Assembly: GCA_017615545.1 (NCBI GenBank)
Contig: JAFZZY010000059.1
Span: 1 to 36,739 of the forward strand
Reading direction: 5' to 3'
DNA length: 36,739 nucleotides
Source: Lachnospiraceae bacterium
GTDB taxonomy: Bacteria; Bacillota; Clostridia; Lachnospirales; Lachnospiraceae
The notes under the pieces are model-generated. The model ran no database searches. It saw only the letters and a list, made by a program, of their open reading frames with translations, and was not told the DNA's origin. The position numbers and the translations under genes are program-made. Shown in pieces: positions 1 to 8,194 of the stretch (the stretch's first letter is position 1; each line of letters opens with the position of its first letter).

Positions 1-783
1 CTCCCCACCGTCGACTTCGCCCGGTTTTTCATCCGCGTCGGAGAAAATGATATCCGTTATACCCGCCGCTTCCGCCTTCACATCGACATACAGACTGTAT
101 CCGACGTAGGATGCGAAGTTATCATACTGAAGCCCGGAGTCGGGATTCTTTCTGTTTTTTACTTTAAAATACGAACCGATGCTGACGGTTACGCTTTTCG
201 TCCCGGGTTTGATGTTGATGCTGAAAGATCCGGAATCGACCGCGCCGAAGCTGGCCAGATCTTTGGTCTCCTCCTTTTCATCGATCACCTCTCCGTCCTT
301 ATCATAGTAGCGGATAGCCGTCACGACATATGCCTGGAAATCATAGGTCCCCACATCCATGTCGGACTCCTTAAACGGACCTTTTGTCGGATCCCGGTCG
401 TCATACATCCAGCTCCAACAGGTCGCCACGACCATATCTACCGTGGGCATGGAAGCCTCATAGTTCAATGTGACATTTTCCCCTGCGGAAGCGGTGACAT
501 CCGAAGTCCAGGAATTCCCGAGCCACGAACTGTCGTTATAATGAAACGTAAAATCCCGGCCACCGGACACATGATATTTGATGTAGAAGGGGGAATTCGT
601 CTTTCTGCTTCCGTCTACCACCTGGACGGCCTTTCCCTCACGGGGAGCCTCCGCCTTCGTTTCTTCTTCGGCACGGACCACATCCGGGGAGAGGCAAAGG
701 AGCGGCGCCGCAACGAACAGAACGCCGATCAGGATCGCTGTCCAAAAACGAATTGCTCTTTGAAGTCTGCGAGTTTTCTTCAT
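1..783 (-). CDS. Secreted protein of unknown function, C-terminus cut by window edge
   Basis: The frame is open from base 783 down to base 1 (261 codons) and runs off the window, so the C-terminus is missing. The start ATG at 781-783 follows AAAGGAGG with a 7-base gap. Residues 1-8 are basic, residues 12-33 are hydrophobic, and a likely signal peptidase site follows (VRAEEE near residue 38), so the protein is exported. The mature part is acidic, with beta-type segments (YVGYSLYVDVKA, SINIKPGTKSVTVSIG), suggesting an adhesin- or Ig-like beta-sandwich surface protein. I recognise no named family. It starts 15 bases after the stop of the upstream multi-membrane protein gene and probably shares its operon. 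Export is clear; function is unknown. Confidence 0.75.
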   Translation of the reverse strand, partial: MKKTRRLQRAIRFWTAILIGVLFVAAPLLCLSPDVVRAEEETKAEAPREGKAVQVVDGSRKTNSPFYIKYHVSGGRDFTFHYNDSSWLGNSWTSDVTASAGENVTLNYEASMPTVDMVVATCWSWMYDDRDPTKGPFKESDMDVGTYDFQAYVVTAIRYYDKDGEVIDEKEETKDLASFGAVDSGSFSINIKPGTKSVTVSIGSYFKVKNRKNPDSGLQYDNFASYVGYSLYVDVKAEAAGITDIIFSDADEKPGEVDGGE

Positions 784-798
784 ACGACCGCCTCCTTT

Positions 799-2487
799 CT
801 ACTGTCCGAAGATCATCCGGGCCGCTTTTTGCCACTGCTCATCGGTCCATTTGCTTACGGTTTCCGCCAGTGTATCTTCAAACTGCACGGTCAATGCTTC
901 TGTATACGTTTCCCCTGTCTTGGAGTCGGTATGTTGATACGGGATAAACAGGAACCAATTCTCCACCGCACCTCTGTAATCCGATGTATAAGTTTCGTGA
1001 CCTTTAAAGATCTCACGGGTGCCTCCGGCCACGTATCCCAACGACGTTCGTTCCAAGACATAGTCCGGATAGTCTGCCTCCATCTTTCCGTTTAAGCCTT
1101 TTTTCGTATTGTCTCCAATGCACCATACGGAGTATCCGACATCCGCGTCACTGTCTAGAATATAATCGATATTCGAGGGACGGGAATCCTCCCGATCCAG
1201 CGAGAAACCATTCAGTGGCGAGACCATGCAGACGAAGTTCTTACCCAGATCGTAAAATGCGACCCGGCCATCCTCCGCTACATAGAGGTCCGACTCTTTG
1301 CCATTTCCATAGGAAGCGCCCTTCGGCTCGACCGGCTTGGTTCCCGTCTTTGCGGACTGCGGTTTCTTCTCCTGCTCCACGGGCTCCACGAAACGGGAAC
1401 CGAAGAAGCCGATCACTGCGATCAGCGCGGCTCCGAAGAAGATGAACCAAAGTGTGGCCGGGCTGAAGTCCTTCCATGCTGCCACGATCAATGCGAGCAG
1501 TACGAGGGCAATGCCGAGGATCATGTGCAGGTGCATCCAGATCTCATCGTCCGCGATGGGAAGGGCGGACAGCGGGACCGCCGCGGCAAATCCGGCCGTG
1601 ATGCCGGCCATCAACCGCTTCGTTCCGGCCTCGTTCAGCTTCCGGATCCCCTCGGTCTTCTTCGCGGTAAATGCCTGTGCCATGGTGCGGATCCACCCGT
1701 TTTTCTTACCCAGGGCAGCCACGGCGACGAAGGCGCCGGAGATGCCGGCCATGGATTTCGTAAGCGAAGGCGCGCCGGTGAAGAATTCATACAGCATGAG
1801 CGAAAGCCCCACGCCCATAATGAACCACGTGAGGTTTCCGCTCTTCTTGATATCCTTTGCTTTATTTACTTCATTCTTAGCTTTTGCGACCGCCTGATCC
1901 ACGTTCTGCTTCGCCTGGTCCACGGTCTGTTTCGCCTGCATGGAAGCTGCGCGCACGGAAGATACGCCATCCTTCAGCTCCTGCGGGACCAGACCGATGG
2001 CGGTCTCTGAGATCTTCTTCGAGAACATCTGCTTCAGGCCGTTGGCAAACTGCTTCGGTCCCCCCTGAAACAGGGAAATGATCATGGTCGCGACCACGCT
2101 ACGGCCGGCGATATTGCCCAGGATCCCGAGCGCGGTACGATCGCCTACGCTGCCTCCGAAGGTGGCCCAGGACAGGATCTTTACCGGTGCGGGGTCGATC
2201 CCCTTACTCTCCAGGATCGATAGCACGATCCAGTTGATGACGAGCACCACCGCCGCGATGAATGCCTTCTTGCTTTTGAACATGCCGAGGAAGCCGCCCA
2301 GAAAGCTCTTCACGCCTTGCATGAGCGCCGCAAACGGCCCTTTGATCGCTTCGACCGATGGATTGCTGATGAACGCCTGTACGGTCGTCTGCGCCACATT
2401 CTTCGGCAGTGTCACCTCCTTCGGAAGTGCCTGTTCCATGACCTGCCGAATGTTTTCGGTTACATCAAATTCAAGTTCTGCTGCCAT
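799..2487 (-). CDS. Multi-pass membrane protein of unknown function with Lys/Ala-rich helical linker
   Basis: A 562-residue protein. The start chosen is the ATG at 2485-2487 (MAAELEFDV), preceded by GGGAGG at 8 bases; a longer frame to 2532 lacks a ribosome site. An N-terminal amphipathic region is followed by hydrophobic segments near residues 75-95, 120-150, 220-260, 300-325 and 330-385. Between the first and second groups lies a charged helical stretch rich in VDQAK/VAKAKNEVNKAK repeats, probably a coiled coil. The last 170 residues after the final membrane segment (from VEPVEQEKK) are soluble, with aromatic and acidic patches, and probably extracytoplasmic. I recognise no family. The pairing with the secreted protein 15 bases downstream suggests a joint envelope role, but this is only context. 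Confidence 0.7.
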   Translation of the reverse strand: MAAELEFDVTENIRQVMEQALPKEVTLPKNVAQTTVQAFISNPSVEAIKGPFAALMQGVKSFLGGFLGMFKSKKAFIAAVVLVINWIVLSILESKGIDPAPVKILSWATFGGSVGDRTALGILGNIAGRSVVATMIISLFQGGPKQFANGLKQMFSKKISETAIGLVPQELKDGVSSVRAASMQAKQTVDQAKQNVDQAVAKAKNEVNKAKDIKKSGNLTWFIMGVGLSLMLYEFFTGAPSLTKSMAGISGAFVAVAALGKKNGWIRTMAQAFTAKKTEGIRKLNEAGTKRLMAGITAGFAAAVPLSALPIADDEIWMHLHMILGIALVLLALIVAAWKDFSPATLWFIFFGAALIAVIGFFGSRFVEPVEQEKKPQSAKTGTKPVEPKGASYGNGKESDLYVAEDGRVAFYDLGKNFVCMVSPLNGFSLDREDSRPSNIDYILDSDADVGYSVWCIGDNTKKGLNGKMEADYPDYVLERTSLGYVAGGTREIFKGHETYTSDYRGAVENWFLFIPYQHTDSKTGETYTEALTVQFEDTLAETVSKWTDEQWQKAARMIFGQ

Positions 2488-2541
2488 ATCATTTACCTCC
2501 CGGTGTAAGATAGGGGGAAGGTTTGCAAGCAAACCGTTGTT

Positions 2542-3030
2542 TTATTTTCTTGTGATCGCCGCGAACTTCGCTCCTGCCGCTTTCGCCAGATCGTCGGGTT
2601 TGAGGTTGATCTGGGCGCCGATGCGGCCCGCGCTCACGTACATGTCGGGCAGCGCCTGCGCACTCTCATCGATCACGGTCGGATAGTTCTTCTTCATGCC
2701 GATCGAGGTGCATCCGCCGCGCACATAGCCGGTGATGTCCTTTATCTCCCTCACGTGGATCATCTCCACGCTCTTCACGCCCACGCAGGCCGCCGCGGCC
2801 TTCAGGTCCAACTCCGCCTCGATGGGGATGACGAACACGAAGAAGTCCTTCGCGCTGCTTCGGCAGACCAGCGTTTTGTATACTTTTTCGTGCGGCAGGC
2901 CGAGCATATCCGCGGTGTGGATGCCATCCTCAAACTCTCCCTCGGGCTCGTAGGAGAGCTCGGTAAATGCGATCTTCATCCGCTCCAGGATGCGCATCGC
3001 GTTCGTTTTGATCTCTTTTTGTTTTCCCAT
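2542..3030 (-). CDS. ybaK: Cys-tRNA(Pro)/Cys-tRNA(Cys) deacylase, YbaK/EbsC family
   Basis: A 162-residue protein of the YbaK/ProX-like editing family. It hydrolyses mischarged Cys-tRNA(Pro) in the cytoplasm. The N-terminus KTNAMRILERMKI, the central KVYKTLVCR with the conserved lysine, and GYVRGGCTSIGMKKNYP are typical of the family, and the length is normal. The start is the ATG at 3028-3030; a longer frame to 3084 reads back through the upstream terminator hairpin and is unlikely. The ribosome site (AGGGAC, 7-base gap) is weak. The gene starts only about 15 bases after the T-run of the metK terminator, so it either depends on read-through or has a promoter I cannot see. Confidence 0.9.
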   Translation of the reverse strand: MGKQKEIKTNAMRILERMKIAFTELSYEPEGEFEDGIHTADMLGLPHEKVYKTLVCRSSAKDFFVFVIPIEAELDLKAAAACVGVKSVEMIHVREIKDITGYVRGGCTSIGMKKNYPTVIDESAQALPDMYVSAGRIGAQINLKPDDLAKAAGAKFAAITRK

Positions 3031-3044
3031 TGTAAAAGTCCCTA

Positions 3045-3090
3045 TAAAAAAGCAAGGTGAATAAAGGTCCCAACCTCTTCTCACCTTGCT
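3045..3090 (-). terminator. Intrinsic terminator after metK
   Basis: Perfect 10-bp inverted repeat AGCAAGGTGA (3051-3060) / TCACCTTGCT (3081-3090) with a 20-base loop. On the minus strand the stem is followed by a run of T (3046-3051). It lies 17 bases past the metK stop and immediately before the ybaK ribosome site. Confidence 0.85.
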
Positions 3091-3106
3091 GAGTATTCAT
3101 TGTGTG

Positions 3107-4294
3107 TTACTTGTATGCTTTTAATGTGTCGACCATGTCGAGGCGCTCCCAGGGAAGATCCAGATCGTCTCTTCCGAAGTGTCCGTACGCTGCCGTCTGC
3201 TTGTAGATCGGGCGGCGCAGATCCAGCATCTTGATGATGCCGGCCGGGCGCAGGTCGAAGTGCTTGCGGATGATCTCGACGAGCTTCTCATCGGAGATCA
3301 CGCCGGTCTCGAATGTATTGACCGTGATGGACGTCGGACGAGCCACGCCGATCGCGTAGGAGAGCTGGATCTCGCAACGCTTCGCCAGGCCTGCCGCTAC
3401 GATGTTTTTCGCTACGTAACGTGCCGCGTACGCTGCGGAACGGTCTACCTTCGTCGGATCCTTACCGGAAAATGCGCCGCCGCCGTGGCGAGCGTATCCG
3501 CCGTAGGTATCAACGATGATCTTACGGCCGGTCAGGCCGCTGTCTCCGTGCGGTCCGCCGATAACGAAACGGCCCGTCGGGTTGATGAAAAACTTCGTGT
3601 TCGCATCGACCATATTCTGCGGAAGCACCACGTCGAAGACTTCGCGCTTGATGTCCTCGTGGATCTGCTCCTGCTCGATGTTCTCGTCGTGCTGGGTCGA
3701 AAGAACGATCGCATCCAGGCGAACCGGATGGTTGTTCTCGTCATATTCGACCGTCACCTGGGTCTTACCGTCCGGACGCAGGTACGGGAGAATGCCCGCC
3801 TTACGCACGTAGGTCAGACGACGTGCCAATTTATGTGCCAGATAGATCGGGTACGGCATGTAGGTCTCGGTCTCGTCGGTCGCATAACCGAACATCAGGC
3901 CCTGGTCGCCGGCGCCGATCGCTTCGATCTCGTCGTCGCTCATCTCATGATTTCTCGCCTCAAGCGCCTGATTTACGCCCATGGCGATGTCTCCGGACTG
4001 CTCGTCGATCGCGGTAAGAACGCCGCAGGTCTCAGCATCAAATCCGAACTTCGCGCGTGTGTAACCGATCTCGGTGACTGTATCGCGCACGATCTTCTGA
4101 ATATCCACGTATGCGGATGTTGTGATCTCACCCATGACCATGACCAAACCGGTCGTACAGCAAGTCTCACATGCTACACGTCCCATCGGATCCTGCTCCA
4201 GGATCGCATCAAGGATCGCATCGGAGATCTGGTCGCACATCTTATCGGGATGTCCTTCCGTTACTGACTCCGAAGTAAATAAATAACGTTCCAT
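3107..4294 (-). CDS. metK: S-adenosylmethionine synthetase
   Basis: A 395-residue enzyme of usual length that makes S-adenosylmethionine from methionine and ATP. Visible motifs are [16 protein letters not shown] near the N-terminus (ATP/Mg site), [12 protein letters not shown] (family signature), [13 protein letters not shown], and the glycine-rich loop [19 protein letters not shown]. The start ATG at 4292-4294 follows AAGGGG at 8 bases. The gene is separated from murA by 74 bases that contain a hairpin at 4328-4362. I looked for a SAM riboswitch (S-box) in this leader and did not find room or signature for one. A strong terminator follows the gene. No key residue appears missing. Confidence 0.98.
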   Translation of the reverse strand: MERYLFTSESVTEGHPDKMCDQISDAILDAILEQDPMGRVACETCCTTGLVMVMGEITTSAYVDIQKIVRDTVTEIGYTRAKFGFDAETCGVLTAIDEQSGDIAMGVNQALEARNHEMSDDEIEAIGAGDQGLMFGYATDETETYMPYPIYLAHKLARRLTYVRKAGILPYLRPDGKTQVTVEYDENNHPVRLDAIVLSTQHDENIEQEQIHEDIKREVFDVVLPQNMVDANTKFFINPTGRFVIGGPHGDSGLTGRKIIVDTYGGYARHGGGAFSGKDPTKVDRSAAYAARYVAKNIVAAGLAKRCEIQLSYAIGVARPTSITVNTFETGVISDEKLVEIIRKHFDLRPAGIIKMLDLRRPIYKQTAAYGHFGRDDLDLPWERLDMVDTLKAYK

Positions 4295-4327
4295 TGTTTT
4301 TTACCCCTTCATATTATGACGAAAATT

Positions 4328-4362
4328 ACGGACAGGGTCCGCTCATTTCGAATCCTGCCCGT
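4328..4362 (-). terminator. Hairpin between murA and metK, possible weak terminator
   Basis: Inverted repeat at 4328-4336 and 4354-4362. Read on the minus strand it is ACGGGCAGG...CCTGTCCGT with one G-U pair, followed by AATTTTC. The G-U pair forms only in the minus-strand RNA, which suggests that orientation. The T-tract is poor, so partial termination or mRNA stabilisation are both possible. Confidence 0.4.
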
Positions 4363-4368
4363 ATATGA

Positions 4369-5667
4369 TCAGCTGACGCGCATACGGAACTTCGTCTTAG
4401 CGCGTGTATCATTCTCCGCTACCCGTTCGATCACGGCTCCGAGCGACTGAAGTTTCTCGAGGAAATCTTCATAACCACGCTCGATATGCTCGATATCGCA
4501 AACGGTCGTATAACCCTCTGCGCACAGTCCGGCGATCACCAAAGCGGCGCCCGCGCGAAGATCCGATGCATTGACGGTCGCGCCGGTAAGTCGCTGCGGT
4601 CCGACGATGATCGCGTTATCGCGCTCAACGGAAATGCAGGCTCCCATGCGGTTCAACTCGTTTACATAACGGAAACGTGCGTCAAAAACGGTTTCTGAGA
4701 TTATGCTGGTGCCGGTCGCGAGAGCGAGCGTAGCCGCGATCTGCGGCTGCATGTCTGTCGGGAAACCGGGATAAGGCAGTGTTTTGATGTTCGTCGCCTG
4801 AATGGTGTTGGTGCCGACTACGCGGACCTCCTCCTCACCCTCCACCACTTCGCATCCGATCTCGCGGAGCTTGGAGCTGATGGACTCCAGGTGTTTCGGG
4901 ATGACATTTCGTACGACTACGTCCCCGCGCGTCGCGGCTGCAGCCACCATGAAGGTGCCAGCCTCGATCTGGTCGGGGATAATGGAATAATCGGTGCCGT
5001 GAAGTCTCGGAACGCCTTCGATACGGATCAGGTCCGTACCTGCGCCTTTGATCTTCGCGCCCATGCTGTTTAAGAAGTTTGCCACGTCAACGACGTGCGG
5101 TTCTTTTGCTGCATTGTCCAAAATGGTCTTACCTTCCGCGCGGGAAGCGGCGAGCATCACGTTGATGGTCGCTCCGACCGATGAAACATCGAAATAAACA
5201 TGATTTCCGACTAAGCGGTCGCACTCGGCATAAACCTTGCCGTTGCGGATCTCAACCTTCGCGCCGAGGGCACGGAAGCCCTTCAGGTGCTGGTCGATCG
5301 GACGTGCGCCGAGGTTACAACCACCCGGCATAACGACCTCTGCTTTATGACATTTTCCCAGGAGGGCACCGATCAAATAGTACCCGCCACGTATCTTTTG
5401 TAATTCGCCCGACTCAACGGTAACGGAGTGAAGCGTGCTGCCGTTGATCATCCAGCGATGTTTATTTTCTTCAACTACGGAGGCTCCGGTTTCCTTCACG
5501 CCTGCGATCAAAGCTTGGATATCGCCGATCGCGGGAATATTATCTACATGTACCGGTTCGTCCGCCATAATGGCAGCCGCCACGATACCGAGAGCAGCGT
5601 TTTTAGCTCCGGCGATAAACACCTCACCGGACAGAGGAACCTGACCCTTCATGATGTATTGATCCAT
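4369..5667 (-). CDS. murA: UDP-N-acetylglucosamine 1-carboxyvinyltransferase
   Basis: A 432-residue enzyme that transfers enolpyruvate from PEP to UDP-GlcNAc, the first committed step of peptidoglycan synthesis. The catalytic lysine is in GAKNAAL (about residue 22). The active-site cysteine is present in MPGGCNLGARPIDQHLKG (about residue 117), so the enzyme has the cysteine that fosfomycin attacks. I chose the ATG at 5665-5667 (MDQYIMKG), which follows GAGGTG at 4-5 bases; the ATG at 5677-5679 has its only purine-rich stretch 14 bases away. A promoter lies at 5709-5736. Length and motifs are normal. Confidence 0.97.
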   Translation of the reverse strand: MDQYIMKGQVPLSGEVFIAGAKNAALGIVAAAIMADEPVHVDNIPAIGDIQALIAGVKETGASVVEENKHRWMINGSTLHSVTVESGELQKIRGGYYLIGALLGKCHKAEVVMPGGCNLGARPIDQHLKGFRALGAKVEIRNGKVYAECDRLVGNHVYFDVSSVGATINVMLAASRAEGKTILDNAAKEPHVVDVANFLNSMGAKIKGAGTDLIRIEGVPRLHGTDYSIIPDQIEAGTFMVAAAATRGDVVVRNVIPKHLESISSKLREIGCEVVEGEEEVRVVGTNTIQATNIKTLPYPGFPTDMQPQIAATLALATGTSIISETVFDARFRYVNELNRMGACISVERDNAIIVGPQRLTGATVNASDLRAGAALVIAGLCAEGYTTVCDIEHIERGYEDFLEKLQSLGAVIERVAENDTRAKTKFRMRVS

Positions 5668-5708
5668 ATAACACCTCATTGTTTCAGTTTTTACACCTAC
5701 TTAGGCAT

Positions 5709-5736
5709 ATTATAGCACAATAATACGATTTGTAAA
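5709..5736 (-). promoter_or_regulatory. Promoter of murA
   Basis: Minus-strand -35 TTTACA (5731-5736), 16-base spacer, -10 TATAAT (5709-5714) with an extended -10 TG one base upstream. It lies about 40 bases before the murA start. Confidence 0.75.
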
Positions 5737-5789
5737 GGGGCATTTCCTTGTTAGCGCCTTCTCATACCGGTTATATGCGTATTTTTTCG

Positions 5790-6320
5790 TTATTTTTCGT
5801 CAGGCTCATCCCCGCCACTCTTCACAAGCGGCTCAAAATGCGCGCGCAGTTCGTCGACCGTCGGCCCGATATCGTACTGCGTCGCCACGACCGTCAGGTC
5901 CGCGTACTGTTCATACAGCGGCTCCCTCTCCTTCAGCACGTCCGCGAGCGTCTTTCCCTCTTTACACACCACGCCGCGCGCCTTCAGATCCCCCAGTCGT
6001 TTCTTCAGTTCCCGCAGGCTCACCTTCAGGTATACCACCGTCGATATCTCCCGGAAGTGCTCCATCGCCTCGCGTCCGTAGACGGCGCTGCCGCCCGGCG
6101 CGATGATCGTATTCTCGACCTGAAGCGAAGCATTGACCTCGTTCTCGATCTCCAGGAAGCGGTCGATGCCCTCCCGGGCAATGATTTCCGGCAGCCGCCG
6201 TTTCTCCCGCTTCTGGATCAGGAGGTCCGTGTCGACAAACTCCATCCCCAGCCGTTTCGCCAAAAGGACGCCGATGGTACTCTTTCCTGACCCCGGCATC
6301 CCGATCAAAGTGATATTCAT
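5790..6320 (-). CDS. Shikimate kinase-like P-loop kinase, substrate site altered
   Basis: A 176-residue protein with the AroK fold pattern. It has Walker A GMPGSGKST (residues 7-15), VDTD (29-32, first substrate aspartate), a glycine pair in APGGSAVYG, and the lid arginine in EREPLYEQYAD. In E. coli AroK the helix after the DTD motif carries GFR, whose arginine (R58) holds shikimate; the aligned residues here are RFL, so that arginine is replaced by leucine. The usual GGG motif is GGS. It may therefore be a clostridial paralog with another small substrate rather than the pathway enzyme; no other aromatic-pathway gene is nearby. It starts 4 bases after the flavin reductase stop, so the two are probably co-transcribed. 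Confidence 0.8.
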   Translation of the reverse strand: MNITLIGMPGSGKSTIGVLLAKRLGMEFVDTDLLIQKREKRRLPEIIAREGIDRFLEIENEVNASLQVENTIIAPGGSAVYGREAMEHFREISTVVYLKVSLRELKKRLGDLKARGVVCKEGKTLADVLKEREPLYEQYADLTVVATQYDIGPTVDELRAHFEPLVKSGGDEPDEK

Positions 6321-6324
6321 TCTG

Positions 6325-6906
6325 TTATTTCTTCTTTCTCACACTGTATCCGAAGGTTCCGAGTTTCTCGCCCAGGTTGAAGTACTCGCCGTGGGAATAT
6401 GCGAGAAGATCGGAGTCGTTCAGGTGGAACTTTCCGTTTTCATCGAGGTAGTTCTCGTCGATATCAACGCCGAGCACCTTTGCGATGAACATGTCGTGAC
6501 TGCCCAGTTCGAGCACCTGCTCGACGCGGCATTCCAGGTTCACCGGCGACTCCATGATCAGCGGAGCATCGATCTTCGACGCCTCGCCCTTCGTCAGGTG
6601 CGCCAGTTCGAATTTATCAAAATCGTGGCCGGACTTTACGCCGCAGATGTCCGTGGCAAATGCGAGTTCCTTCGTCGTCAGGTTGATGACGAACTCTTTT
6701 GCCGCCATCAGCATCGGGTGGCTGAAACGCTCTTTCCGCACGGAAATGGAAACCATCGGCGGATCCGAGCAGATCGTGCCTGCCCAGGCCAATGTGATGA
6801 TGTTATCCTTACGGGTCTGCGGGTCGCGGACCGATACCATGATCACCGGAAGCGGGTAGAGCATATTGCCCCCGTCCCAGTTTTGTCTCTTACCAAACTC
6901 TCCCAT
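6325..6906 (-). CDS. Flavin reductase-like FMN-binding protein
   Basis: A 193-residue protein of the flavin reductase-like (DIM6/NTAB, split-barrel FMN-binding) family. Typical segments are YPLPVIMVSVRDPQTRKDNIITLAWAG near the N-terminus, SDPPMVSISVRKERFSHPM, and GSHDMFIAKVLGVDIDENY in the second half. Members bind FMN and pass electrons to flavin or other acceptors in the cytoplasm; the partner cannot be told from sequence. The start ATG at 6904-6906 follows AAAGGA at 7 bases. The gene leads a short two-gene unit with the kinase-like gene downstream. It has no signal peptide or membrane segment. Confidence 0.88.
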   Translation of the reverse strand: MGEFGKRQNWDGGNMLYPLPVIMVSVRDPQTRKDNIITLAWAGTICSDPPMVSISVRKERFSHPMLMAAKEFVINLTTKELAFATDICGVKSGHDFDKFELAHLTKGEASKIDAPLIMESPVNLECRVEQVLELGSHDMFIAKVLGVDIDENYLDENGKFHLNDSDLLAYSHGEYFNLGEKLGTFGYSVRKKK

Positions 6907-6935
6907 TCTCTAATCCTTTCATAAACGCAAGCAAA

Positions 6936-6973
6936 GCAGACAAATGTGCTATTCTCTTGCAACATTTGCCTGC
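6936..6973 (-). terminator. Hairpin after the coiled-coil protein gene, probable terminator
   Basis: 12-bp inverted repeat at 6936-6947 and 6962-6973, with one pair that is G-U only in the minus-strand RNA (GCAGGCAAATGT...ACATTTGTCTGC), followed by TTTGCTTGCGTTT. It lies about 50 bases past the 7025 stop. A 10-bp palindrome CGCTATAGCG lies just before it at 6990-6999. Confidence 0.5.
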
Positions 6974-7024
6974 TTCCTTATGTATCAATCGCTATAGCGC
7001 CTCACGATCCCGATCAGCCGTCAG

Positions 7025-7594
7025 TTATTTAACCAACTGGATGATGCTCAGGATGATCAGGGTAACGATGGTGATGATGTTCAACCATACCAGAATACCC
7101 ATAACGCTCTTGTGGCTCTGAATTACTGTCGTAAACTCATCGTAGTTTGCGTGCAACTCTTCAATACGCTCCTCTGAATACTTCATGGAACGATAAAGCT
7201 CGGTGATCGTACGATCGTTGTTGCTGCGCTCACGGTTGAGCTGCTTACGAAGCTGATCCATGGTCTGGCTGCAGAGCTCGATCGACTGCTTGAATTCCGA
7301 TACGTTCTGCTGGAAAGCCGTAGGATCCAAAGCTGTGGATTCGGTTCCTGCGAGGCGAAGGCTGGTCTCTGCCTGCTGATCGAGACGACTCTGCACATCG
7401 TTCATCTTCTCCATCATTTCCTTCTGCTTCTCGATCTGACCGGATACCTCAGCGTAGATCTTATCTACCTGTTCCTTAACGCCGGAGTCCTGTCCGCCTT
7501 CGGGCATCTTGGAGACAAATTCGCGCATTGCGTCACGAACTGCCTGTGATACCGCCTCTTGAATTTGTTCCTGTTGAATCTTCTGCTCGTCCAC
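7025..7594 (-). CDS. Coiled-coil protein with C-terminal membrane anchor
   Basis: A 189-residue protein starting at GTG (7592-7594), preceded by GGAGG at 6 bases. Residues 1-160 are Gln/Glu/Lys-rich with heptad-like spacing and no glycine or proline over long stretches, so they should form coiled coils. Residues 166-188 (MGILVWLNIITIVTLIILSIIQL) form a single hydrophobic anchor at the very C-terminus, leaving the coiled coil in the cytoplasm (tail-anchored topology). No catalytic motif is visible. It lies 83 bases after another small single-membrane-span protein and probably shares its promoter. Function is unknown; a scaffold or envelope tether would fit. Confidence 0.75.
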   Translation of the reverse strand: MDEQKIQQEQIQEAVSQAVRDAMREFVSKMPEGGQDSGVKEQVDKIYAEVSGQIEKQKEMMEKMNDVQSRLDQQAETSLRLAGTESTALDPTAFQQNVSEFKQSIELCSQTMDQLRKQLNRERSNNDRTITELYRSMKYSEERIEELHANYDEFTTVIQSHKSVMGILVWLNIITIVTLIILSIIQLVK

Positions 7595-7677
7595 GATATT
7601 CCTCCATTTTCCTCATCTCATTCTCAAAGCCGACAACTCTGCAAATGACGATGACCTATTTTGCTTATGATCTCAGT

Positions 7678-7956
7678 CTACTCCGTCTCGGATACATCCT
7701 CCGGAGCTGTGGCCGCTGCAACTTCTGCGTAATTACCCAGGATAAACGACTCTGATTTGTAATCGTAATCCGGAACAACCGTGTGGTAACGACCATATAT
7801 CATAAAACCGATCATAAACACAAGCGCCAGCGAGGCGATCGTGATAATGCCGGTAAAAGCAACCTCAGCAATTTTCTTCTTTCTCTTTTCTCTTGCGATG
7901 ATCTGCTTACGGTTCTTTTTGTACTCTATGTATTTGTCAACTTTCGCCTGACTCAT
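7678..7956 (-). CDS. Small single-span membrane protein
   Basis: A 92-residue protein with a strongly basic N-terminus (KKNRKQIIAREKRKKKI, about residues 13-30), one hydrophobic segment (residues 33-53) and an acidic C-terminal tail of about 40 residues. The charge pattern predicts N-in, C-out. The start ATG at 7954-7956 follows AGGGAAGG. A clear -10 box lies upstream at 8040-8045. I recognise no family. It is followed by the coiled-coil anchored protein gene on the same strand. Confidence 0.7.
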   Translation of the reverse strand: MSQAKVDKYIEYKKNRKQIIAREKRKKKIAEVAFTGIITIASLALVFMIGFMIYGRYHTVVPDYDYKSESFILGNYAEVAAATAPEDVSETE

Positions 7957-8039
7957 ACCTTCCCTTTCCGCCAGACCCTTAACGATATTAGAAACCGATT
8001 TTCGTCGATTATCTTCCGAAGGGTCTCTGACACATGTAC

Positions 8040-8045
8040 ATTATA
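8040..8045 (-). promoter_or_regulatory. Extended -10 promoter of the 7956 gene
   Basis: Minus-strand TGCTATAAT, a consensus -10 with the extended TGn. No good -35 is seen in the AT-rich sequence upstream. It predicts a start of transcription near 8033 and a leader of about 75 bases. Confidence 0.6.
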
Positions 8046-8125
8046 GCATAAAATCTCATAAATTAGTACATTAAATTCGAATTTTTTATCTTTTTTTTAT
8101 TTTTTTGGTTTCTCTCTGCCGCCCA

Positions 8126-8194
8126 ATGCATTTCAGTGCATTTCTCGGGGCAAATGCACCTTAATTATTTCGAAATCGTGCACTTTTGTGCATT
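8126..8194. repeat. Cluster of five TGCA half-sites in an intergenic region
   Basis: TGCA occurs at 8127, 8137, 8155, 8179 and 8189. Two pairs are spaced exactly 10 bp, forming an imperfect 17-bp direct repeat (8127-8143 and 8179-8195). GTGCATTT (8136-8143) and AAATGCAC (8152-8159) form a perfect 8-bp inverted repeat, and TGCAC TTTT GTGCA (8179-8192) is a second palindrome. No T-run follows on either strand at the hairpin, so this looks more like protein-binding sites than a terminator. Confidence 0.5.

Noticed and set aside
2520..2535. GGTTTG/CAAACC hairpin after the ybaK region, T-rich on the plus strand
   Set aside because: No plus-strand gene precedes it, and on the minus strand it has no T-run, so a terminator is not supported.
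3179..4267. Long plus-strand ORF opposite metK
   Set aside because: Antisense shadow of a highly conserved gene with biased codons; no ribosome site.
4295..4368. SAM riboswitch before metK
   Set aside because: The 74-base gap holds one simple hairpin and none of the S-box helices.
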